From Russula earlei (Eukaryota; Basidiomycota; Agaricomycetes; Russulales; Russulaceae): DNA of 22,186 nt. Position 1 is the first letter of the stretch, and every line of letters starts with the position of its first letter. Under the pieces are notes generated by a model that saw only the letters and a program-made list of their open reading frames with translations, made no database searches and was not told where the DNA came from. Both the position numbers and the translations under genes were made by a program. Location: positions 1 through 22,186 of the forward strand of contig JAGFNK010000775.1 in the NCBI GenBank assembly GCA_025769875.1, given 5' to 3'. Positions 11,466 through 21,600 of the stretch are shown piece by piece.

Positions 11466-14400
11466 TCAGCTGCTGCTATCGGACAGCATGCCTCGTCGCT
11501 CGAGGCAGTCGAGGATGACCCCGAGCGCGATCAACGAGAAACTCTCGATGAATGCGGATTTTCCGTCTCGATGGCGCTGTGCCCAGCACCACATCGCCCA
11601 TCCGTCCCGCAGGCCATCCCGATCCTGCCGCTCCGTCGACGATCCAGGGCCGTCCGTGCCGCTTAGACTCGGGATGATGTCCGAACGTATGTCGTCCACG
11701 AGCGTGCCGGATTGCAGTCTGAGGCGGGAGGCGCGGTCCTTGCGCCATCTTGGCTGCGTGCAGTTCGCGAGGATCGTGCCCAGGACGACCTCTTCCTCCA
11801 TCAAGCCGACGTCCGGTGCCTCAATGAGGGTGTGAGTCATGCAGATGTATCGCATCTCTCGTCTGTAGCGCGCGTGCAGCCCCTCTATTTGTGCGTCTTC
11901 CGCTGCCTTGGCTAATCCCGCGTGTGAACCGAGCACGCGCTCGACAAGCGGCGCCAGCGCACGGGATATGGCGTCGTCAAGGGGCGCAGTCGGAGGCGTG
12001 ACGAAGAATCCTTCCAACAGCTCGTTCGCGTCAAGCAGGTTGACTTCTCGGAATAGGTGACCTAGAGCGCGCTCAGAAACGTAGTAGTCGGACTCGCGAG
12101 CGCCAGTCACTTCCGCCTTGTACCAGTCCGGCTTGAGCTTGGTCAGTGTTTTTGGGAGGTTGCGCATGTCGACCCGCCTCCCATTTTTTGAGCAGTCGAC
12201 CGCCTTCCTGCACAGCTCAGCAAGCTTCATGCATCCTTCATCGAATACGCCATCCTATGAGACGGTGAACAAGTGGTAACACCACAGACAGGGAAACACC
12301 CCACTTTTGACTGATCCGCTATGAGGATGTGTCTGTTTTCCAGCAAACTCTGTGGATGGGAGAAAGGCGTGAGCTCCGTCGAGGCTTGAGCTCTTTTCCT
12401 AGCAACGTACCATAACATCCGAGTTGATGTACTCGACAATGATGTCCGCGGCGGTGGAATCGCCACGCGATTCATCCAGCGTCCAGACTTCGCCAGGAGG
12501 GTAATCTGCCGGAGGTATGGAGGAAGGAGGAAGCAAGTCTGGATTATTAAAATAAACGTCGTAGGTATCGCTAGAAGTCGTCGTAAGTCACTTCGGGCAT
12601 ACAACAAGCACGCTGCGCACCCATCCAAATCACCACCGGCGAGGCACGATGCCAAAGAACGATCGCCTAAGATACAACACTGAGACGGGACAGAAGACTC
12701 GCTTAATTTTGCGTACCAACAGCGGGCAAGACGACAACATTCTTCAAGCCGCGGAAGAAACATATCTTATCGTCTGGCGGTTTTCCCACTGCGTAGACCA
12801 GTCGAACTACGACATTGATAAGCCTGATTGATATTGACGGAAGGGCGAATACCTCATATACATACCATCACCAGGATGGATCACCGGGCTACGGGTAATG
12901 AGACAATCGCCTTCAAAATAAACAGGCTCCTTGTCCGCGGCCTCTTGCACACAGACTTGAGATTATCTCGTCAGTGGGGCCACACGGTAAGGAGCCACAG
13001 AAAATAGATACCGTATATAGAATTTTCCGCCAGGGTGAACACCTTGTCCGAGTCCTCACCGTCCCTAATATACGCCTGGCCTTCGTCTGCAATACCAACC
13101 AGTTGGTAGCTGTGTGGAACGGGAATTCGTGCCTCGAACTTCACTTCACGAAGCGAATGGTTTATCGAGTCGCGAACTAGCCGTCCGAGGAAGGCGCTTC
13201 CGATTGCTTCCTTGTCATGATACTTTTTCAAGTCGAGTCGGAGCTTGACGAGCTGCTCAAGGACGAACGCAAGGCGGAACTTGTCACCGAGGCCGTGGCT
13301 CCTCAGCACGCTAGCGAATGTCTTCAAGGAACTGCTGGCGAGATATATATGCTCTTTTGCCGCATTCTGGAGACGCATGAAGGCACTCCTTTCGACCCCG
13401 AGGTCTTCGAGCGCCACCACAATAGGCCTATGGAGTCGAATCATTATTCAACGAATGTGTGGGAAGGTTACACACGGACCTGTTGAGATGGACTGAATTC
13501 GGATATTCAAACGCGCGCACGATCTCAAATTCAGCGTCCTCATCGTCGTGCACGGGAAACTTGCGCTGAGACCCGCGCAAGCGCATTTTGATGCCTTCTA
13601 GCCTGCTGTCGACGGCGACGACGCCTTTGTAACCGAGGAAGCGAAATTGAATCGCATCAGGCCTGATGCCATTCTCCCTCGAGTCGCCCATAGCTCGGCA
13701 CTTCTCCCATATCTTGTCAGCCAATTCCGATGAGATCGTGCCAACGCCATCAGTGTGCGGACCAATGTCGCCTTGTTCATCCCACTGGTCACGTCGGATT
13801 TTCACACTGTGATCCGTAGCAGTGAAGGCCTGCGCGATCCTGGCCGCGTATTTGCTTGGAGTCCGCAGTAGCTCCGATAAATCTCCAAGGGATGCACGGA
13901 TGCTTTCCGCATTGACGAATCCTTCAACAGGATCATTAAACGGTGAGACGAACCACGCTGCGTGTTCATGCAATTCGCTATTCGAGTACGCGAGAAACTC
14001 GAACCTCCGTCCGCCGATTTCGAAACCTTCTGCAAGTATTCCACCGATGCGCTGTTGCAGAAACCAAGTACCATCTACGTCGCCATCCCATCTGTATGCG
14101 AGGTGATTCTCATCCCGAAATTCTACCCGTGCGAAGCGTTCCACAAGCTTAGGATCATGATTTTGGTAGCGTCGGATGACGCGGTTGGACTGCGTTGTAT
14201 AAGGCCCTTCAAGGAGAATCTTCGAGGGGGTGATGATCGCATGATGACACAAGATATGTCCCTGCGGAAGCTTTAGGGGCTTGATCATTGGGTGCTCAGC
14301 GCGCACTCGTTGAAGGCAAACGCTGGGCGCCTCGCCTGACCTTCGTGTCCGCAGAGCTACAGAAAAGTGACGAAAAAGATCGCTTGCCTCGGATCCGTAG

Positions 14401-15617
14401 TCGCGAATGACATTTGCAATGGGTTCCTGCAGGCCCACGAGCAAGTCGTAGGTGTTGAGGAGGCCAGAACGTAAGTACGCCTCGATCTGAAACGAGTTCT
14501 TCCATTCCATCGAGTTGATCCAATCGGAAACAATGTCAATGAAATCTCTTCTGAAAAAGCGCATCCTGTACGCGTCCACGCGATATTGACGAGTAGGAAG
14601 AGGCCGACACTCAACATAGCAGCAGATTCTTTCGAAATTGACGAGGTCGTCCGGGTTGTCGAGGATGACACGGAGTTGATGTGCGTATGGGGCAATGTCG
14701 GCATGGGCATCATCGAGCGCAGATATTCGATCACGAGTCTTATGTCTGCCCTGGCGCCGGACACCCTTAGGAACGCGATTATGATAGCTACCTTGCTCGA
14801 AGCTAGGAGGCGTATACAAATCGAATACAATGGCTATGGATTGTGGCCTACTGTCAATGATGCGACCCACCGATGATGATCGGAGCACTTACAGGGCCGC
14901 CGGAATATATCATACCCAATGCCGTATTTGCGAATACTTGATAACTTCACGAGAATCCGATAATTGACCTCCTCGGTCTCCCACTGTCCTATCTGAAATG
15001 AGACGTCAGTCGCAGCCGAACCGACGTAAAAAAGTAGCACTGACGTTGATGCAGATGAGATTCTCTTCATAAACGAGGCTGATATATGCCGCGCTCTGAT
15101 TGAGGTACTCTCGCTCGTACTCCACGGAGAAAGCGCTAAGGTCTTTAGGGGAGTCTGGCTGTGCATACCACACACCAAACTGAACCTTTGCAACTCGCAG
15201 ACGAACTTGCCTGGCCTCATCTGCGAACTTCTTACGTAATTGCTCTTCGCGGTGATAGAATGCCTTTTCGAGCCTGTACTCAACGTCCGGAGAAACTTTA
15301 CGGGATGTGTCGAAGAGGCGAAGGGCGCCACCATTGACCGTGATGTTATTCGTCTGACGGGAGTCCCGATACCAAGAGAGCAGCCGCTGGCCTAGTTGAG
15401 CAGGGACGAGCAAGAGAGCCGTGCCATTGTGCGTCCGGCCAGCAGGGCAGCCAGGGCTCCGAGTCTCGCCAGGGACTATCTCGAAGTACGGTTTTCGGTT
15501 TTTGTAATTGCGATCGGTGGGGTCGTGAAATTGAGGGCCGTGGAGGACGAGCTCCACACCTTTGTAGATATCGTAGATGTTGGCATCATAGTCGATGCCT
15601 GTGAGTTGGAGTTCCAT
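11466..15617 (-). CDS. RNA-dependent RNA polymerase (RNA-silencing type), copy A, intact
   Basis: Cellular eukaryotic RdRP (family PF05183; QDE-1/RDR group) that makes double-stranded RNA from single-stranded transcripts for Dicer. Ten exons: 15045-15617, 14893-14992, 13480-14833, 13012-13427, 12866-12955, 12717-12806, 12621-12666, 12411-12570, 12305-12349, 11466-12254. They total 3663 nt, i.e. 1220 residues, with every junction in phase and no internal stop. The N-terminal ~190 residues (MELQLTGIDYDANIYDIYKG..) form the divergent RNA-binding-like leader of this family. The core contains LLEGPYTTQSNRVIRRYQ, RTPSKYAARIAQAF, FLGYKGVV, SHSYQLVGIADE-like PHSYQLVGIADEGQAY, TRSPVIHPGDVR (HPGD at 841-844), LKNVVVLPAVG, and catalytic CLAGGDLDGDTYDVYF (DLDGD at 887-891). 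After it come VEYINSDVM and ADQSKDGVFDEGCMKLA, then the helical C-terminus. A phase-2 intron splits the catalytic motif between G890 and D891. It is cellular, not viral, and is a tandem paralogue of copy B. Confidence 0.93.
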
Positions 15618-16199
15618 TTGTCGAATGGACCAGGGTAGTTGGGGACAGGAATAGTCGCCTATCGAGAGACCTGACCTTTCATAACCACTCTACCAGGCAT
15701 CAGGGGCGAAGAACTCTGTGAGCGTCTAGGAGTCCTCCCCGCAGCAGTCTTGGTGGGGAGTTTCCTGAGCGATGGCCTTTTCCCGCAAAAATGAAGTTAC
15801 TGTACTGTAATGGGACTAGTAACGCCCCATACATCATGGAAAGTACCAACAATCGAGTTTTACTGAGTTGGCTATTTCCTCTTGCCATTACTGCGGCATG
15901 CTATCTTTCTCCTACCAGTCACCCCGCTTTGTTGATGATCACTTCTGCGGACCTCCGCATGCTATGTCACTCCCAGGAGCTGCTGCGCATACTGTGACAA
16001 ATCACCAACCACGACAGTTCACCCTTGTCCTAGTAACGGGTTCTAGGGACCATCCTGCGCACAGAGGTTACAGAACTAGCCCTTGAATATGGCCGTGCCC
16101 CTGCATCATCTGCCTTTTTACGAGGCCTGGACCTTTTTTTCTGCGCAGCTCAGAGTTCTGTGCTCCCCCCTGTTGCGCCCTAGACACTGTCACATGCAC
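15618..16199. other. Upstream region of RdRP copy A
   Basis: Contains the presumed promoter of copy A (minus strand). Short open frames on both strands (up to about 70 codons) show no family motif. No similarity to the region upstream of the other RdRP copies could be judged, because the start of copy B is outside the window. A pyrimidine-rich stretch occurs near 16130-16145. Confidence 0.45.
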
Positions 16200-16690
16200 T
16201 AGCCAGCCTGTTCCTCCACTGATCGGGCTGAATCTCAACGCCCGGGTCCGTCGAAGTGAATGTTTGTGCTATTCTCGCAGCGTATTTACTCGGCGTGCGC
16301 AGCAAGCTCGAAAAGGCACCCAAGTCGCGCATGGAACTCTCCGCGTTGACATCCCCTTCCACGGGATCTTGAAACGGCGGGACAAGCCATACAGCATGTT
16401 CACGCAACGAGCTTTTTGAATATGCAAGGAACTTAAACGAGCAGCCCGGATCCCAATGGCGTTGCGTAACACCCCGCTAACTCGTTGTACGAACCGCGAG
16501 CCATCAGCGTCACGATCCCAGCAATATGCCTGGTGGTCCTCGTCACAGAACTCGACACGCGAAAAGCGTTCGATGAGGGCAGGGCCACGATCCTGGTAGT
16601 TCCGGATAACGCGGTTCGACTGTGTTGCGTATGGGCCCTCGAGAAGGAAACATAGTGGGGAAAGCGCCAACAGTGGGATGGGAGAGGTTG
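16200..16690 (-). pseudogene. RdRP fragment (copy C)
   Basis: A piece of about 0.5 kb matching the middle of RdRP copies A and B, within their long third exon. From the right it reads LLEGPYATQSNRVIRNYQDRG, ERFSRVEFCDEDHQAYCWD and FVQRVSGVL. A frameshift near 16437 is followed by FKFLAYSKSS, REHAVWLVPPFQDPVEG and RTPSKYAARIAQTF, and then STDPGVEIQPDQW. Similarity stops after DQW (about 16205), where copies A and B continue with the GVGTIS segment. On the right, similarity fades at about 16680, just before the inverted repeat at 16714. Both catalytic and N-terminal regions are missing, so it cannot encode a working polymerase. The Cys and Asp substitutions in otherwise fixed positions (VEFCDEDHQAYCWDRD) fit neutral decay. 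Confidence 0.88.
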
Positions 16691-16713
16691 CGCTAGGAGT
16701 GTCAAAAAGAAAA

Positions 16714-16772
16714 CATAAAAAACCACCTTTGGAATTTGACCTTCCCGAAAATTCCAAAGGTGGTTTTTTATG
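16714..16772. repeat. 24-bp perfect inverted repeat with 11-base loop
   Basis: Left arm 16714-16737 (starting CATAAAAAACCACC) and right arm 16749-16772 (ending GGTGGTTTTTTATG) are perfect reverse complements around an 11-base spacer. The 59-base element lies exactly between the ATPase fragment and RdRP fragment C. Its first bases supply the TAA that closes the ATPase frame. No flanking target-site duplication was found. It could be a miniature inverted-repeat remnant or a recombination or repair scar. Transcribed, it would fold into a strong stem. Confidence 0.92.
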
Positions 16773-17425
16773 CCAGAGGGTTGTCGCGCGTAAAGATGCG
16801 ATCAAGGTGAAAGAGGATTCCTCCAGACGCATCAACAACGAACGAGATGGTTTGCTTGTCGCGCAAGGGGCGGATGAGGAGGTACCAAAGGAAGTATGTT
16901 TTACCTGGAGAAATTAATTCTGCTTCGCACAGCAACGACTAGAGAAATCCGATCCCTGGTTGACCGGCGAAAATGATCCCTCTGTTGGGAGGCCTTGACG
17001 GCTTGAAACCAAACGGTTTTCTCCGCCTCTCAGTAGCACTAGCGAATGAGCGCAGTTGTGTTGTGAGGAGATGCAAAATCGCCCAGATCGAAGGTTTCAA
17101 TCGGGGGTTCAGATTCCCGCGCCTTGTCTGCGAAGACATTCCAACGAAAGAGGGTTCACGCCAACGGCCGCAGGTCCACGTCCAGTTGTTGGGATCTATG
17201 AAAACAAACAGGTTGAAAGGTGCCCGGGAGAATAGTGCATGGAGGGAGTATAAGTTCTGCTCGGGTTGAGGCTCGCACTCGCATGATGATGTCAAAAAAA
17301 ATCATGCATTGGCCCTGTTTTGTTTTGTTTGCACGGGTCAGAGTAACTTCTACGTCCACAATAAAAGGTTTCAACGCGGCAGTCGACGATGCATTGGCGG
17401 TCAGGCTGCTGTACAGGCTGTACAT
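16768..17425 (-). pseudogene. P-loop ATPase gene fragment
   Basis: Minus-strand relic with a Walker A motif. From ATG 17425 the frame reads MYSLYSSLTANASSTAALKP, then FIVDVEVTLTRANKTKQGQC and ILPPCTILPG. A frame change follows to FIDPNNWTWTCGRWREPSF. Further on come SATERRRKPFGFKPSRPPNR, then GIIFAGQPGIG (16949-16965). After a 44-base gap ending in a good acceptor (ttctccag) comes KTYFLWYLLIRPLRDKQTIS and VVDASGGILFHLDRIF. Joined, this gives a classical GQPGIGKT loop plus a beta strand. The intron's expected GT donor is missing (the sequence reads GGATTT), so the gene looks broken. The frame closes at TAA 16768-16770, made by the adjacent inverted repeat; the Walker B and C-terminal parts are absent. 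It resembles the multicopy CRN/RHS-like ATPases of basidiomycetes, which is inference; function unknown. Confidence 0.6.
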
Positions 17426-18659
17426 TGCGACGGTATAGACCCGCCCTCATCAATTTGTTCGTTGTCCAACGTAGTTCAAAGCAGACACATACGAAGACAA
17501 CGAGACGAGCAGGATACAAAACGGTGCGTACTGTATGAACCGATTCGGTCGTTTGCAATCCGCTCACTGTTAACAGCGATTGGACAAAGTTACTCTGCGT
17601 CTCGAATCCTGATTCAAGAGCCATCGAATATCGATGTCAGGGAGTTGCTATGAGTCATACCACATGGGACTGGCCACGAAGGATCCACGGAAATGGGTTG
17701 TGCATTCATGTTGAACGGCCAAACGCGCCATTCAACGTCTCGAAACTGGCAGGATGGTCCATCGAGCTTACATTCCGATATCGTACCCGGTCGTGGAAGC
17801 GCTCAGCTGTGCACCCGCCGGCCCTACTTACGCTTTGGCTGACCGCCTCCTGACTCTGGAAAGGTATCCGTGACGGGGTTTTCTTGACTAGTGGCTTTCT
17901 ACCTGTCTGATTCGTCGAAACTTCAGACCGTCAAGGATCTTAACGAAATAAGATATCGTGTCCGGACCTAAAAGTGGTAGCACGGCCTTCGTCGTGTACT
18001 CCGAGTTGGATAAGAAAGTCTCTCCTACTTCTGGTCCAGCTCGTCATTGTTGGGGACATTTTTTACAACCATGCATCACTATCGGGGTGTACTTGCACCA
18101 TGTTCAGAAGCGACGGCAACGTTTCCAGGATAGACCTCGACTTACTGCTCTACCCCTTCTCCGTCTTCTCGTGCTACACACCGAACCCTATGAGGGGGTC
18201 TCGTCATTACTCAAAATTATATCTCAGCAAGGTCACCAGCCGGCCGAAGGTGATATTAAATGACTCGTGTGGCCAGAGGCAAAGTATGGTTACACCTGTA
18301 GTCCACATAACTCGAGCAATCTAGTGACGGAGGGAAGAAAAAGGTCTTCCTGTACCGGGGGAAAGCGCTGATTGCCGTATGTGACATCTCTTCTCCCGGC
18401 CAGTGGCTTGCGGTCATCGCTGCTTTCATAGGCTCACATGCTTGATCTATCAATTGTCATCTCCCTCAATGTGTCTGGTATGAGTGAATCATGCGAGTGC
18501 GTATACCGATTGCAATTAATTGGAGGTCTGCGCCGAAATGGGCTTCCATAAGCTCAGGCGCGCAATGAGCCCATCTTTCCACCACAGTCTTGGTAAATAG
18601 AATCTCGTCAATGCTTGTGAGTCGAATCTTTGTAAACTAATATACAGTTTGCTTTATAG
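17426..18659. other. 1.2-kb spacer without a recognised gene
   Basis: Open frames of up to 116 codons occur on the plus strand (for example 17974-18324) and shorter ones on the minus strand, but none shows a known motif or a splice-consistent continuation. It lies between the ATPase fragment's start and the stop of RdRP copy B and may hold the 3' end of copy B. Further decayed gene pieces cannot be excluded by eye. Confidence 0.45.
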
Positions 18660-21600
18660 CTAATTTTCCTCATCGTCCAAGGTTTCGTCTGCTGGCAACT
18701 CGCCCTCCGGCAGCCCACGAAGACGCTTGAGACAATCTAAAATAATGCCGAGCATGATCAGAGAAAAGCTTTCGATGAATTCTTTGTCCCGGTGATGTTG
18801 GGCCCAACCCCAAGCCTTCCACGCGTGCAACAAGCCAGCGCGCAGCTGCTCATCGCTAAGCTCCCCCTCACTTTTGATTTTGATGACCTGCGTGCGAATG
18901 TCGGACACCAGTTCCTCGGCATGCAGCTTCATCCGGTAAGACCTGTCCGAGCGCCACCTCGGCTGCGTACTGTGTGCGAGAATTGTGCCCAACACGATCT
19001 CCTCCTCCTTCAGGCGGATGTCCGACGCGTCGACAAGGGTATGCGTTACACAGATGTACCGCATTTCGAGCATGTAATGCTCATGTATCTGCTCTGCGTC
19101 TCCATTCTCGGCGCCGGGCAGTTCGATGCCGTCCATGTTGAGTGTGCGCCGAACGTACCGCCTGAGGACGCGAGATATCACGTCTTCAAGAGGCGCGGTT
19201 TCCCCGGGACTTTCTGTAAGGATACCTTCAACGGGCTCCTTTGGGTCATTTAGTTTGATTTTTCGGTACAGTAAACCCAGCGCGCGATCTGACTCATAGT
19301 AGTCAACCTCGCGGCCGCCTGTCACCTCCTTCTTTTCCCAATCAGGCTTATATTTGATCAGCGGCCGAGGCAGATTATTCTGGAGGTCGACCGGAGTGCC
19401 GTTCTTTGCATAGTCCACCGCTTGGCTACACATTGCAGCGAGTGCTATACACCTCGAATCAAACACGCCATCCTATCTGTGGGTGAGGGGACTGTGGACC
19501 ACATGTGAACGGGACCGCACCGTTGATTGATCTGCAATAATGATATGCCTGTTCGCGAGCAAGCCCTGCGGATCGCGTGATGGATTGGACACCATAGTAC
19601 GAGTATCAGGAACTTACCATGACGTCACTGTTGATGTATTCGACGACAAAGTCGCAAATATCCTCGACTGTAGCATCGCGGTCTAGGGTCCGGAGCGGCG
19701 TGGCAGGATACTCTGCTGGATCCGTGTGGACTGTGGGAAGTAACCCCTGGTTTTCGTAGTACACGTCGTAAGTGTCGCTGGGGAATCGTGAGCTCTTCCG
19801 TCATCAGTCGTGCAACAACCTACCCATCCAAATCGCCTCCAGCAAGGCATGATGCCAAGGAACGGTCACCTGTAAGGTGAACACGTCGTCGATAAAGGCG
19901 CACATGGGACTCATATGTACGCACCGACAGCAGGAAGCACAACCACGTTCTTCAAATCGTCGAAAAAGCAAATCTTGTCCTTTGGCGGCTTACCCACTGC
20001 GTAGACACGTTGGACTGTAAGAATAACGTGGATGAGGCTTGCCCGTATTGGAGAAATAAGGATGTTCATGTACGTACCATCCCCAGGGTGAATTACTGGG
20101 CTTCTGGAAATGACACATGAACCCTTGAAGTAGATAGGATCTTCATCCGAATACTTTTGCACACAGACTAGGCGTTGTCATATGCGTGAGGGTGACAAGC
20201 CTGTCAATTCACGAAGAAGCGTACCATAGATCTCACCAGGTCCCAATGTGAAGACGTCACTCTCTTTGGCACCTCCGTTAATGTATGCTCGGCCTTCGTC
20301 GGCGACGCCCACTAACTGGTAGCTTTGGGGGTACGGGGATTCGGGCCTTAAACTTGACTTCACGAAGTGAATGATTTTGCGAGAAGCGGAGGAGGCGCTC
20401 AAAGAATGCGCTTTTTATTGCCCTCTTCTTGTTCCTGTCCTTGAAGTCCAATCCCAGTTTATGAAGTTGATCGAGAATGGGGGCAAGATAAATTTTCCAC
20501 CAGTCCATCCTTCCTGAGCAACTTTGAGAACTCGTTCAACGAGTCACTGGAACAGTAGATATCCTTCTTAGCTTCTTCTTGAAGGTTTATGAACGTGTCC
20601 TGCTTAACTCCGCGATCTTCCAGTGCCATCACGGCAGGTCTGATGAGGTGAATCGGGATAACAGTCAGTGTTCACGAAAGGGAGGAACGGCTGCGAACCT
20701 GTTGAGATGGACCGGATTCGGATAGTCAAAGGAGCGCGCAATTTCAATCTCAGCCTCTCAACGTCATACACAGGAAACTTTTGCTGAGAAGGGCGTAACC
20801 GCATTCTGATGTCCTTTAGCATGCGGTCAACGACGACAACGCCCTTATACCCGAGGAATCGGATTTGATATGCAGAAGGTTTTACGCGATTGTCACTGAT
20901 TTTGCGACTAGCTTTGCGTTTTGCCTCCCAAATCATGTCCGCCAGCTGGGGAAATGGTACCCACGCCATCTGTATGCTCCTTGCCCTTGGGACCTATATC
21001 CTGCTGCTCTTCCCACTGGTCGCGTCGGATCTTCACACTAGGGTCCGTAGCAGTGAATGCTTGCGCAATTCTCGCAGCGTACTTGCTTGGCGTCCGCAAT
21101 AGCTTAGAGAAGTCCCCCAGGGACGCTCGAATCTTCTCTGCAGTGACATACCCCTCCACAGGATCACGGAATGGCGAAACGAACCAGACCGAGTGATCTC
21201 GGAGCTGGCTCGAGGAGTATGCGAGGAATTCGAAAGCTCGCCCGGCGAGTTCGAAACCATGACGCAAATTTCCCCCGACACGCTGTTGAAGGAACCACGT
21301 CCCATCAACATCGCCATCCCAGCGATAGCCGAGGTGGTCTTCATCGCGAAATTCCACACGTATAAAATGTTCGGCGTGGTTTGGATAACGCCGTATTACC
21401 CGATTAGATTGCGTTGGGTATGGTCCCTCGAGGAGCATTCTTGACGGGGTGATGACGACGTGATGGCAGGCAACAAGCCCTGTTGTGAGTTGCTTTTGCT
21501 TGATGGAGGTATGTTTCTCGCGCATACGTGCGAGACAAGCGCTTGGTTCTTCGTCCACGTCGCGGTCCTTGAGGGCTATAAAGAACAAACGTAGAAACTC

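Noticed and set aside
11466..15617. Possible viral origin of the RdRP genes
   Set aside because: Ten-exon nuclear genes with the DLDGD and HPGD motifs of the cellular RNA-silencing family; no capsid, viral polymerase or integrated RNA-virus signature.
16714..16772. Intrinsic (bacterial-type) terminator
   Set aside because: The hairpin followed by T-rich arms looks similar, but the window is clearly nuclear fungal DNA, where such terminators do not act on Pol II genes.
16973..17269. 98-codon plus-strand open frame
   Set aside because: Antisense shadow of the P-loop ATPase fragment, which has recognisable Walker A residues on the minus strand.
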